Both the position numbers and the translations under genes were made by a program. Source: Rhodospirillaceae bacterium (GTDB lineage Bacteria > Pseudomonadota > Alphaproteobacteria > MPNO01 > UBA2964). Taken from it: a DNA stretch of 5,731 nt. Location: assembly GCA_018660305.1 (NCBI GenBank), contig JABJKO010000201.1:1-5731 (forward strand). Reading direction: 5' to 3'. Position 1 is the stretch's first letter. Each line of letters begins with the position of its first letter. The notes under the pieces are model-generated. The model made no database searches. It was not told where the DNA came from and saw only the letters and a program-made list of their open reading frames with translations. Positions 1-5,731 of the stretch are shown here, one piece after another.

Positions 1-97
1 CGCTCAGCAGCATGCGCGGTTCGGCATGGCCGGAGACCTGCTGGCCGTTGAGTTCCAAATTGACGGGGTAGCGCCCCTCTCTGTTCAGTCGCGGCAT
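1..97 (-). CDS. 2Fe-2S subunit of a molybdenum hydroxylase (CoxS/HmfC-like), N-terminal fragment
   Basis: Only the first 32 codons are in the window; the gene runs off the left edge. It should encode the small electron-transfer subunit carrying two [2Fe-2S] clusters, which passes electrons from the Mo site to the FAD subunit in a cytoplasmic enzyme. Seen: translation from the ATG at 97 gives VNLELNGQQVSGHAEPRMLL at residues 12-31, the usual start of the plant-ferredoxin-like domain of CoxS-type subunits (V-x-L-x-x-N-G-x-x-V ... x-E-P-R-x-L-L). The cluster-binding cysteines lie beyond the edge and cannot be checked. An AGGAGG ribosome binding site sits 7 nt upstream of the ATG and fixes the start. 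The start overlaps the end of the FAD-subunit gene by 13 bp, so the two are co-transcribed and probably translationally coupled. Family assignment is firm; the substrate rests on the neighbours. Confidence 0.88.
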   Translation of the reverse strand, partial: MPRLNREGRYPVNLELNGQQVSGHAEPRMLLS

Positions 98-912
98 GAT
101 TTTGCCTCCTCGATCACGCGGCGGCCAAGCCGGCGTACCAGTTCGCGGCGGTAACGCGCCGTCGCATGAATGTCATCGTAACCCCCGAGATCCCACGCAA
201 AGGCGTTCAGCGCATCATCCAGCGCATCGCCTTCCAAGATATCCCATTCGCGCACCGTGGGCCGGTCGGCCACCCCGCCGACACCAAGGCGTATCTTGCT
301 TGAAGACGCGACGGCGGCGACGGCGACGATGGCGAAATCGCCCCGCCGCTGCGCCATTTCGGTAAAGGCATAGCCCTCGCCGGGTTTCTTTACCGGATAG
401 CGCGCGGCGGCAATCATCTCGTCGGCGCGCTTGGCGACGGTCAGCATGCCGGTCTGGAAATCATCGGCGGTCACCACGCGTTCGCCCTTGGACGACCGAA
501 GCACGACCTCACCGCCCAATGTGGCGAGGCACAGCGGCAATTCCGAGCTGGGGTCGGCATGGGCCAGAGAGCCGCAGACGGTTCCCTTGGCCCGGGTCTG
601 GTAATGGCCAAGGAAGGGAAAGGCGGCCTTGAGTATGGGCAGCTTGTCGCCAAGCTCGTCCCAATGTTCCAGTTCGCACTGGCGGGTCGAGGCGCCGACT
701 TCCACGTGCCCGTTCTCGGCCTTTATGTAATTCAGCGATTCCGCCTTGGAGATGTCGACCAGCACCTGCGGTTCGACGAGACGGAAATTCAGCATGGGGA
801 CGAGGGACATACCGCCCGCGATGATACGGGCATCGTCGCCCCCATCGGCGAGCGCCTCGACCGCTTCTGCTGAGGAGGCGACTTTCAGATAGTCGAATGC
901 CTTAGGCTTCAT
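85..912 (-). CDS. FAD-binding subunit of a molybdenum hydroxylase (CoxM/HmfB-like)
   Basis: Medium subunit of 275 aa, the usual length for CoxM-type flavoproteins. It holds FAD and takes electrons from the 2Fe-2S subunit to an acceptor. Seen: an N-terminal FAD-binding domain (about residues 1-170) with both flavin motifs at the family positions, AGGMS at 32-36 and TVCGS at 111-115, the latter followed by LAHADPSSELP. The C-terminal flavoprotein domain (about 178-275) has the conserved stretch MAQRRGDFAIVAVAAV at 186-201. The second flavin motif is TVCGS rather than the TIGGN of CO dehydrogenase CoxM. There is no cysteine-rich insertion of the kind that binds a 4Fe-4S cluster in 4-hydroxybenzoyl-CoA reductase HcrB, which argues against that enzyme. 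The ATG at 912 overlaps the large-subunit stop as ATGA, with a weak GGGA 8 nt upstream, so translational coupling is likely. Function as a subunit is secure; HmfB identity is inference. Confidence 0.92.
   Translation of the reverse strand: MKPKAFDYLKVASSAEAVEALADGGDDARIIAGGMSLVPMLNFRLVEPQVLVDISKAESLNYIKAENGHVEVGASTRQCELEHWDELGDKLPILKAAFPFLGHYQTRAKGTVCGSLAHADPSSELPLCLATLGGEVVLRSSKGERVVTADDFQTGMLTVAKRADEMIAAARYPVKKPGEGYAFTEMAQRRGDFAIVAVAAVASSSKIRLGVGGVADRPTVREWDILEGDALDDALNAFAWDLGGYDDIHATARYRRELVRRLGRRVIEEAKSCRD
105..110 (-). promoter_or_regulatory. Strong ribosome binding site for the 2Fe-2S subunit gene
   Basis: On the minus strand the sequence reads AGGAGG, 7 nt before the ATG at 97. It lies inside the last codons of the upstream FAD-subunit gene. 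It is the only full Shine-Dalgarno consensus I see among the starts in this window and it decides the 2Fe-2S subunit start. Confidence 0.8.
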
Positions 913-3872
913 TTTGAAATTCCCAAACTACGGAGCAGACGGTGCCAGAAAGACTCGGACGTCGCCGACGCCGAGCCGCCTCCCACCTGTGCGCCGAGAC
1001 GCACGAAGAACTGATTGACCACCGATTTTGCCGCGCCCTCAATCAGACGCCCGCCCACAGAAGCCACCGTACCGGTGAGCTCGATGGCGTAATCGTAAGT
1101 AATGCGGGTGCCGTCGCCTTCGGCGGTCAGGGTGACGTGGCCGCTGCCGCTTGAGGCGCCCAGCGGCCCAATGACGCCGCCCGACAGGGTCGCGCTTTGC
1201 GGTTCCACCATGTCCGACAGGGCGACATCGGCCTTGAAACGGCCGCGCACCGGCCCCACGCCCAGCGAGACGTCGGCGGTATACGCATTGTCGCCGACCC
1301 GGTCCAGCTTGTGGCACCCCGGTATGACGGAGGCCAGCGCTTCCGGGTCCAGTAATGTCCGCCAGACGGTTGCCGGTGGCGCGGCAACGAAGGTATCGCC
1401 GGCGCCGCGCATGGCCCGGTCTTTGGCCGGCGTCGATGGCGCCGCGCTGCCAACCGGCGGCGGTGTTTCGTCGCCATGAATAAGCGCGCTGACCCGCGAC
1501 GGGATGAGCGGCAGGGTAAGATCCGCCACGCCGGTGGCGTCGGCCACCGCGTTGGCGATACAGACCGGCGTCGACATGCAATTGCCTTCACCGATGCCCT
1601 TGGCGCCCAGCGGCGTCACCAGGGAGGGTGATTCCATGTGGATGATTTGTGGCTCCGGCACCTCCACGGCGGTGGGGACCAGATAATCCGCGAAGGTTCC
1701 GGTCAGGAAGCTGCCGTCTTCGCCATAGACGAATTCCTCATACAGCGCGCAGCCCACGGCCCAGGCGAACGCGCCATGCACCTGCCCTTCCGCGATCAGC
1801 GGATTCAGCAGCGTGCCGGAATCATGCATGGTGACGTATTTGTCGATCCTGACTTCGGCGGTTTCCCGGTCGATCTCGATGCCACAGAAATCGAACACGA
1901 AGGCATAGGTCAGCGAGGTGTTGATCTGATCCTTGTCGTTTGGCGATTCAAGCTCGGGCGGCGACCAGGAGCCGGTTTCGCGCACACACGGTTCCATTCC
2001 CTCCGGCAGATTGCCCGGCGTCCAGTGCGCCGCGCCGGCGGCGCGGTAGAACTTCATGGAATTGTCGGGATTGTTCTGGTCGAAAATCAGCCCATCGGCG
2101 AATTCGAGCTGGTCCGGCGGCACGTTCAGGCCGGGGCTGGCGATGCGGGCGAGCTTGGCCTTGACCTTCTTGGCCGCCATCTGACAGGCAACCGCCGTCG
2201 CCGATGAGAAGCGCGACGAATAATTGCCGGTGGCGATGGACCACGCATCCTTGGCCGTATCGAAATCCAGATTGACCTTGATGTGGTCCGGCGTGAGACC
2301 CAGCACGTCGGCGACGACCTGCGACAGCACCGTCATATGGCCCTGTCCCTGGGGAATGGAATCGGCGGTGACGCTGACGGTGCCCAGCGGGTCCACATTG
2401 ACCGTCGCATTGGCCACCGCGCCGCCCTTGGGGTTCCGCGCCCGTTCGTCACGCGGCAGGATATTCGACAGGTACCCCATGTTGGACTGGGCCGGCTCGA
2501 CGACGGCGGCATAGCCGATGCCATAGAGCCTGCCCTCGGCCAGGGCGGCTTCCTTGCGTTTCTTGAGGTCCTCGAGATTGCCTTCGGTGACCGCCTGTTG
2601 GATGGCCCCGGGATAATCGCCGGAATCCAGCAGGGCACCGGCGGCGGCGCGATAGGGGAACACGCCGGCCGGGATCAGATTCTTGCGGATCACATCCAGC
2701 GGATCCATGCCCAGTTCGGCGGCGACCTTCTGCATGATCCGCTCGATGGCGAAATACATCTGTGGCCCGCCGAAACCGCGCACCATGGCGGACGGGCATT
2801 TATTGGTCATCACCACGCGGTTGGTGACCGCCAGATTCTTGATGTCATAGGCGCCGGTGAGGATGCCGTGCATGCGGTAAAGAGGCCCCGGCATGGGCGC
2901 GCGGAGAAAGGCGCCGTAATCGTCCTGCTGGTCGAACCGGAAGGCGGTGACGGTGCCGTCGTTTTTCACCGCGGCTTCCATCTTGATCAGACGGTTGGGC
3001 GCGTGCGCCGCGGCGGCGAGATGTTCGAGCTTGTCTTCCACCCATTTGACCGGCGCACCGACTTTCTTGGAGGCCAGACAGATCAGGACAACATAGGGGA
3101 AAATCTGGACTTTGACGCCAAACCCGCCGCCCGACCATTGCGGCGTGCGCATGCGAAGCTGTGAGTTCTTCACCTTGAGCGCCATGGACATCACGGGATG
3201 GGACGTAAACGGCCCCTGGTAGTTGGAGGCCACGTCATAGAGATCTTCGCCAGGATGATAATCGGCGGTAACCACGAACCCTTCCAGCGGCGTCTGCGAA
3301 TTGCGCGGATAGCGAATGGTCATGGAGACCGTCTTGTCGGCCTCGGCGAAAGCGCCCTCCGGGTCGCCATAGGAAAAGTCGCGGGTCGAGACCACGTTGC
3401 TGCCCACCGGATCATGGACGATGGGCGCACCCTCCTTGATGGCCTCTTCCTGATCGATGGCCGCTTCCAGCGCTTTGTACTCAACGACGATTTCCGACAG
3501 CGCGTCTTCGGCAATGTAGCGGTCGCGGGCGATGACCAGCGCGACCGGCTCTCCGACGTAGCGGACTTTTTCGACCGCCAGCGCCCACTGGTTGATGGGC
3601 GCCCTCAGGACGATCAGAAAGGCTTCCGACATTTCCTTCACGTCGTCGCCGGTCATGACCGCGACGACACCGGGGACCTGCTCGGCCTTCGAGATGTCGA
3701 TGGAGAGGATTTCCGCATGGGCGTGGGGCGAGCGCAGAATGGCGGCGTGCTGGGTACCGGCGCGGGTCGCCAGATGGTCCGAAAACTGCGCCTTGCCCAT
3801 GAGAAGGATCTCATCCTCCACACGTTCGATGGGCTGTCCGAGGTAGCCTTTCGTCTTTACGTCTGTCGCCAT
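909..3872 (-). CDS. Molybdopterin-binding large subunit of a molybdenum hydroxylase with fused C-terminal CoxG domain (HmfA-like; candidate 2-furoyl-CoA dehydrogenase large subunit)
   Basis: Catalytic subunit, 987 aa from the ATG at 3872, holding the Mo-pterin site where a ring or aldehyde carbon would be hydroxylated with water. Seen: an N-terminal a/b hammerhead domain (about residues 10-140), then Mo-binding domains to about 798 with GGGFGVK (248-254), VRGFGGPQ (364-371), IPQGQGH (506-512) and GAKGIGEG (756-763); Glu762 is the expected catalytic base. A Pro/Ala/Ser-rich linker (about 800-824) leads to a CoxG/SRPBCC domain (about 825-962), recognisable by LLDPEALASVIPGCHKL, GVGPVRGRF and VVNQFFVRL, and a short basic amphipathic tail. 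The family is usually about 770-800 aa, so the extra length is the fusion. The active-site loop lacks the AYRCSFR motif of form I CO dehydrogenase. An in-frame TTG at 3893 would add 7 residues, but a TATAAT box lies just upstream of it, so the ATG is preferred. It is first in an operon with the FAD and 2Fe-2S genes. Family is certain; 2-furoyl-CoA as substrate is a moderate inference from gene order and the adjacent ligase. Confidence 0.9.
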   Translation of the reverse strand: MATDVKTKGYLGQPIERVEDEILLMGKAQFSDHLATRAGTQHAAILRSPHAHAEILSIDISKAEQVPGVVAVMTGDDVKEMSEAFLIVLRAPINQWALAVEKVRYVGEPVALVIARDRYIAEDALSEIVVEYKALEAAIDQEEAIKEGAPIVHDPVGSNVVSTRDFSYGDPEGAFAEADKTVSMTIRYPRNSQTPLEGFVVTADYHPGEDLYDVASNYQGPFTSHPVMSMALKVKNSQLRMRTPQWSGGGFGVKVQIFPYVVLICLASKKVGAPVKWVEDKLEHLAAAAHAPNRLIKMEAAVKNDGTVTAFRFDQQDDYGAFLRAPMPGPLYRMHGILTGAYDIKNLAVTNRVVMTNKCPSAMVRGFGGPQMYFAIERIMQKVAAELGMDPLDVIRKNLIPAGVFPYRAAAGALLDSGDYPGAIQQAVTEGNLEDLKKRKEAALAEGRLYGIGYAAVVEPAQSNMGYLSNILPRDERARNPKGGAVANATVNVDPLGTVSVTADSIPQGQGHMTVLSQVVADVLGLTPDHIKVNLDFDTAKDAWSIATGNYSSRFSSATAVACQMAAKKVKAKLARIASPGLNVPPDQLEFADGLIFDQNNPDNSMKFYRAAGAAHWTPGNLPEGMEPCVRETGSWSPPELESPNDKDQINTSLTYAFVFDFCGIEIDRETAEVRIDKYVTMHDSGTLLNPLIAEGQVHGAFAWAVGCALYEEFVYGEDGSFLTGTFADYLVPTAVEVPEPQIIHMESPSLVTPLGAKGIGEGNCMSTPVCIANAVADATGVADLTLPLIPSRVSALIHGDETPPPVGSAAPSTPAKDRAMRGAGDTFVAAPPATVWRTLLDPEALASVIPGCHKLDRVGDNAYTADVSLGVGPVRGRFKADVALSDMVEPQSATLSGGVIGPLGASSGSGHVTLTAEGDGTRITYDYAIELTGTVASVGGRLIEGAAKSVVNQFFVRLGAQVGGGSASATSESFWHRLLRSLGISK

Positions 3873-3896
3873 AACGTGGCTCTGGCCTTTCAATGG

Positions 3897-3902
3897 ATTA
3901 TA
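3897..3902 (-). promoter_or_regulatory. Candidate -10 element for the Mo hydroxylase operon
   Basis: The minus strand reads TATAAT, a perfect sigma-70 -10 hexamer in otherwise GC-rich DNA, 24 bp upstream of the ATG at 3872. Transcription would begin near 3890, leaving a leader of under 20 nt that includes AAAGG as a weak ribosome binding site. I find no good -35 hexamer 16-19 bp further upstream (candidates such as CGCATC do not match), so the promoter may need an activator. The call rests on the hexamer and its position only. Confidence 0.45.
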
Positions 3903-3907
3903 TCGCG

Positions 3908-3937
3908 ACCGGTATGTCTGATGCGGCCATACGGTTG
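3908..3937. promoter_or_regulatory. Imperfect inverted repeat at the -35 region, possible regulator site
   Basis: The half-sites GACCGGTATG (3908-3917 region) and CATACGGTTG (3928-3937) are inverted around a spacer of about 11 bp. The inner five bases GTATG/CATAC (3912-3916 and 3928-3932) match exactly, and 7 of 10 match over the whole arm. It covers the position where the -35 element of the minus-strand operon should be. This would suit an activator or repressor, for example a LysR-type protein, but the regulator is not in the window. Short arms like this can occur by chance. Confidence 0.3.
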
Positions 3938-4021
3938 CCAGTTATCCCGGACAAAATCAACCCGACAGGCCCAAGTTTTAGAGAATAACGACACCGTGAC
4001 GCCCGCCACGATTTCCGGCGG

Positions 4022-4038
4022 TTTGCAGGACCTGCAAA
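4022..4038. promoter_or_regulatory. Perfect 17-bp palindrome, probable operator upstream of the ligase gene
   Basis: TTTGCAGG-A-CCTGCAAA is an exact 8-bp inverted repeat around a single central base, ending 47 bp before the ligase ATG at 4086. The size and symmetry suit binding of a dimeric repressor such as a GntR, MarR, TetR or IclR family member; I cannot assign it to one. Sitting between divergent genes, it could control the ligase alone or both units. In RNA it could also form a small hairpin in the 5' leader. Its presence argues that 3996-4085 is not coding. Confidence 0.5.
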
Positions 4039-4085
4039 ATCGCGCAAGATTGGTGCTGAAATCTGAAACACCCACGGGCCAGTTG

Positions 4086-5669
4086 ATGCGGGATAATGTG
4101 ATCGAGATCGACCGTTCGGTGACGCCAAACGCGCTGAATTTTGCGCTGCGTTTCAATGTCGCCGTGCCCTTCATCGACCGCCATCTGGACGAGGGACGGG
4201 GCCACAAGCCGGCGATCCGGACAGTCGACGAGGAATGGAGCTATGGCGAGCTGGCCGCCCAGGTGGCCCGCGCCGGTAATCTGCTGCTCTCCCTGGGGGT
4301 GGCGCCCGGTGACCGGGTGCTGATGGTGGTCAGGGATTGCCCGGAGTTCATTGCGCTGTTCTTCGGCGCCATCAAGGCCGGGATTATTCCGGTTGCCGCC
4401 AATACCATGCTGCGATCTCAGGATTACACCTTCCTGATCGGAGACTGCGATTGCAAGGCGCTGGTCCACAGTGCCGATTTTTCGGACACACTGACCCCGG
4501 CGCCGGCGGACAGCGTGCATTGTCCGGCACTGATCCTCACCATGGAGGCGTTTGCCGCACAGGCAGCCGGGCAATCGGCGGAGCTGGAGGCGGCGCCCGC
4601 CACGGCGTTAAGCGAGTGTTTCTGGCTCTATTCGTCGGGGTCCACCGGCAATCCCAAGGGCGTTGTTCATCCCCATCGCTCCATGGTGTGCACGTCGGAA
4701 CGGTTTGCCGCCAATACGGCGGGTCTGCGCGAAGACGACACAGTCTTTTCGGTGAGCAAGCTGTTCCATTCCTACGGTTTCGGCAACGCCATGACGTTTC
4801 CGCTCTGGGTGGGCGCGACCATCGCGCTGAGCGACCAGCGGGTCACGCCGCAGATGAGTTTCGAGATGATCGAGCATTTCCGGCCCACCGTCTTCTTCGG
4901 CGTGCCGACGCTCTACGCCCAGCAATTGCGGGCCATGGAGACGGAAAAGCCGGACCTGTCGTCACTGAGGATTTGTGTTTCCGCCGGCGAAGCGCTGCCC
5001 GGAGACGTGTTCCGCCGCTGGAAGGAACAGACCGGGACGGTCATCCTCGATGGCCTGGGGTCCACCGAGAATTTGCATATCTTTATCGCCAACCGGCCTG
5101 ACGACATAAAGCCAGGCACATCGGGAAAACCCGTTTCCGGCTACGAGATAAAGCTGATGGACGATGACGGCACCGAAATCACCGAGCCCGATGTCATCGG
5201 GACCGTCTGGGTCAAGGGCGAGTCGGCGGCCACGCTTTATTGGAATAACCCGGAGAAATCCGCCAACACCATGCGCGGCGAGTGGCTCAATACCGGCGAC
5301 ATGTATTACCGCGATACAGACGGCTACTACCAGAATGCCGGGCGCGGCGACGACATGATGAAGGTGGGCGGGCTGTGGTGCTCACCGTTTGAAATCGAAG
5401 CGCGTCTGATCGAACATCCCAAGGTGCTGGAGGCGGCCGTGGTCGGCCATGCGGACGAGGACGGTCTGATCAAACCCGCCGCCTACGTTGTCCTGAATGA
5501 TGTGGGCGATGGGGGCGACGACATGGAACAGGCCCTGGTATCCCATTGCCGCGACGGGCTCGCCCATTACAAATATCCGCGCTGGTTTCATTTCGTCGAT
5601 GATCTGCCCAAGACCGCCACCGGCAAAATCCAGCGGTTCCGCCTGCGGAACGGGTCAGAAATATCCTAA
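4086..5669 (+). CDS. AMP-forming acyl-CoA ligase of the benzoate-CoA ligase family (HmfD-like; candidate 2-furoate-CoA ligase)
   Basis: Activates an aromatic or heteroaromatic carboxylate with ATP to the acyl-adenylate and then to the CoA thioester, in the cytoplasm. Seen in the 527-aa product: the phosphate-binding loop SSGSTGNPKG (183-192), GLGSTENLH (323-331) followed by IFIANRP, LNTGD (401-405), the hinge region GRGDDMMKVGGLWCSPFEIE (419-438), and PKTATGKIQR with catalytic Lys514. The GSTE-x-LHIF-x-x-NRP block is typical of benzoate-CoA ligases rather than acetyl- or long-chain-acyl-CoA synthetases. The pocket stretch LFHSYGFGN (226-234) differs from the LFFAYGLGN I recall as usual in benzoate enzymes, which hints at another acid. 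The gene is divergent from the Mo hydroxylase operon. The start is uncertain: ATG 4086 gives a normal length but has no clear Shine-Dalgarno; GTG 3996, GTG 4098 and GTG 4119 are in frame too. The open frame continues far upstream, antisense to the large-subunit gene, and that part is not coding. Family is firm; furoate as substrate is inferred. Confidence 0.9.
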   Translation: MRDNVIEIDRSVTPNALNFALRFNVAVPFIDRHLDEGRGHKPAIRTVDEEWSYGELAAQVARAGNLLLSLGVAPGDRVLMVVRDCPEFIALFFGAIKAGIIPVAANTMLRSQDYTFLIGDCDCKALVHSADFSDTLTPAPADSVHCPALILTMEAFAAQAAGQSAELEAAPATALSECFWLYSSGSTGNPKGVVHPHRSMVCTSERFAANTAGLREDDTVFSVSKLFHSYGFGNAMTFPLWVGATIALSDQRVTPQMSFEMIEHFRPTVFFGVPTLYAQQLRAMETEKPDLSSLRICVSAGEALPGDVFRRWKEQTGTVILDGLGSTENLHIFIANRPDDIKPGTSGKPVSGYEIKLMDDDGTEITEPDVIGTVWVKGESAATLYWNNPEKSANTMRGEWLNTGDMYYRDTDGYYQNAGRGDDMMKVGGLWCSPFEIEARLIEHPKVLEAAVVGHADEDGLIKPAAYVVLNDVGDGGDDMEQALVSHCRDGLAHYKYPRWFHFVDDLPKTATGKIQRFRLRNGSEIS

Positions 5670-5686
5670 ATTACCGGATTTAGGAT
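5663..5686. terminator. Perfect AT-rich hairpin at the ligase stop codon, possible bidirectional terminator
   Basis: ATCCTAAAT (5663-5671) and ATTTAGGAT (5678-5686) form a perfect 9-bp stem with a 6-base TACCGG loop. The ligase TAA stop (5667-5669) is inside the left arm. A TTTT run follows 7 nt after the stem (5694-5697), not directly, so as an intrinsic terminator it is imperfect on the plus strand. The symmetry would let it work in both directions. A protein-binding palindrome is the alternative. Confidence 0.45.
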
Positions 5687-5731
5687 TCAGCGGTTTTGCG
5701 CATTGTGGCGACGTACCAGATCGTTACGCAG
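5687..5731 (-). other. Unassigned right edge; possible tail of a convergent gene
   Basis: Nothing recognisable is encoded in the last 44 bases. Two minus-strand frames are open to the right edge: one ends at a TGA (5687-5689) with the tail LVRRHNAQNR, the other at a TAA (5680-5682, inside the hairpin) with the tail YVATMRKTAES. Such short open frames are expected by chance. A convergent gene would fit the hairpin between them, but neither tail resembles a family I know. Confidence 0.15.

Noticed and set aside
1039..1591. Extra minus-strand open frames over the CoxG domain, which might suggest a separate coxG gene or a frameshift
   Set aside because: They are in other frames and Arg-rich; the CoxG motifs are in the same uninterrupted frame as the large subunit, so this is a true fusion.
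2283..3164. Long plus-strand open frame (293 codons) opposite the large-subunit gene
   Set aside because: It is antisense to conserved Mo-binding motifs and resembles no family; long antisense open frames are common in GC-rich DNA.
85..3872. 4-Hydroxybenzoyl-CoA reductase (HcrABC/HbaBCD)
   Set aside because: The ligase neighbour made this attractive, but the FAD subunit has 275 aa and lacks the cysteine-bearing 4Fe-4S insertion typical of HcrB.
3932..3963. GGTTG...CAACC inverted repeat and a TTGCCA -35-like hexamer for the ligase promoter
   Set aside because: The arms are only 5 bp with a 20-bp gap, and no -10-like hexamer lies 16-18 bp after TTGCCA, so no plus-strand promoter is called.
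3198..4085. Upstream extension of the ligase reading frame to an 823-aa protein
   Set aside because: The first part is antisense to the large-subunit N-terminus and the rest crosses the promoter and palindrome; the ligase family is about 500-550 aa, which fits a start near 4086.
3978..4574. Minus-strand open frame of 198 codons opposite the ligase N-terminus
   Set aside because: A shadow of the ligase gene with no recognisable motif.
1..5731. tRNA, rRNA, CRISPR array, insertion sequence or transposon ends
   Set aside because: I saw no repeated spacer-repeat pattern, transposase motifs, terminal repeats or RNA-gene signatures; the window is almost fully taken up by metabolic genes.

Overview
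The window looks like part of a catabolic gene cluster from a moderately GC-rich proteobacterium, most likely alphaproteobacterial. That guess rests on base composition, codon use and protein style only; no taxonomic marker is present. There are two divergent transcription units around a control region of about 200 bp.

Left unit (minus strand, about 3872 down to 1): three tightly coupled genes for a molybdenum hydroxylase of the xanthine oxidase/CO dehydrogenase family. They run large molybdopterin subunit (909-3872), FAD subunit (85-912), then 2Fe-2S subunit (start at 97, running off the left edge). The genes overlap by 4 and 13 bp, so they are clearly one operon. The large subunit has a complete CoxG-type (SRPBCC) domain fused to its C-terminus. 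It lacks the Cys-containing active-site loop of true CO dehydrogenase, so CO is not the expected substrate.

Right unit (plus strand, about 4086-5669): an AMP-forming acyl-CoA ligase of the benzoate-CoA ligase family, with all core motifs and the catalytic lysine. It ends in a perfect AT-rich hairpin that includes its stop codon.

Working model: the ligase activates an aromatic or heteroaromatic carboxylate to its CoA thioester, and the Mo hydroxylase then hydroxylates the ring of that thioester with water as oxygen donor. Subunit order large-FAD-2Fe-2S beside a ligase recalls the hmfABC/hmfD genes of 2-furoate degradation (2-furoyl-CoA dehydrogenase and 2-furoate-CoA ligase). Thiophene-2-carboxylate or another heteroaromatic acid is a reasonable alternative. 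4-Hydroxybenzoyl-CoA reductase is less likely because the FAD subunit lacks the 4Fe-4S insertion of that enzyme. The substrate is inferred from family and context, not proven by the sequence.

The control region holds a consensus -10 element for the minus-strand operon, an imperfect inverted repeat just upstream of it, and a perfect 17-bp palindrome upstream of the ligase. The last 44 bases hold no recognisable gene; the tail of a convergent gene is possible but cannot be shown.
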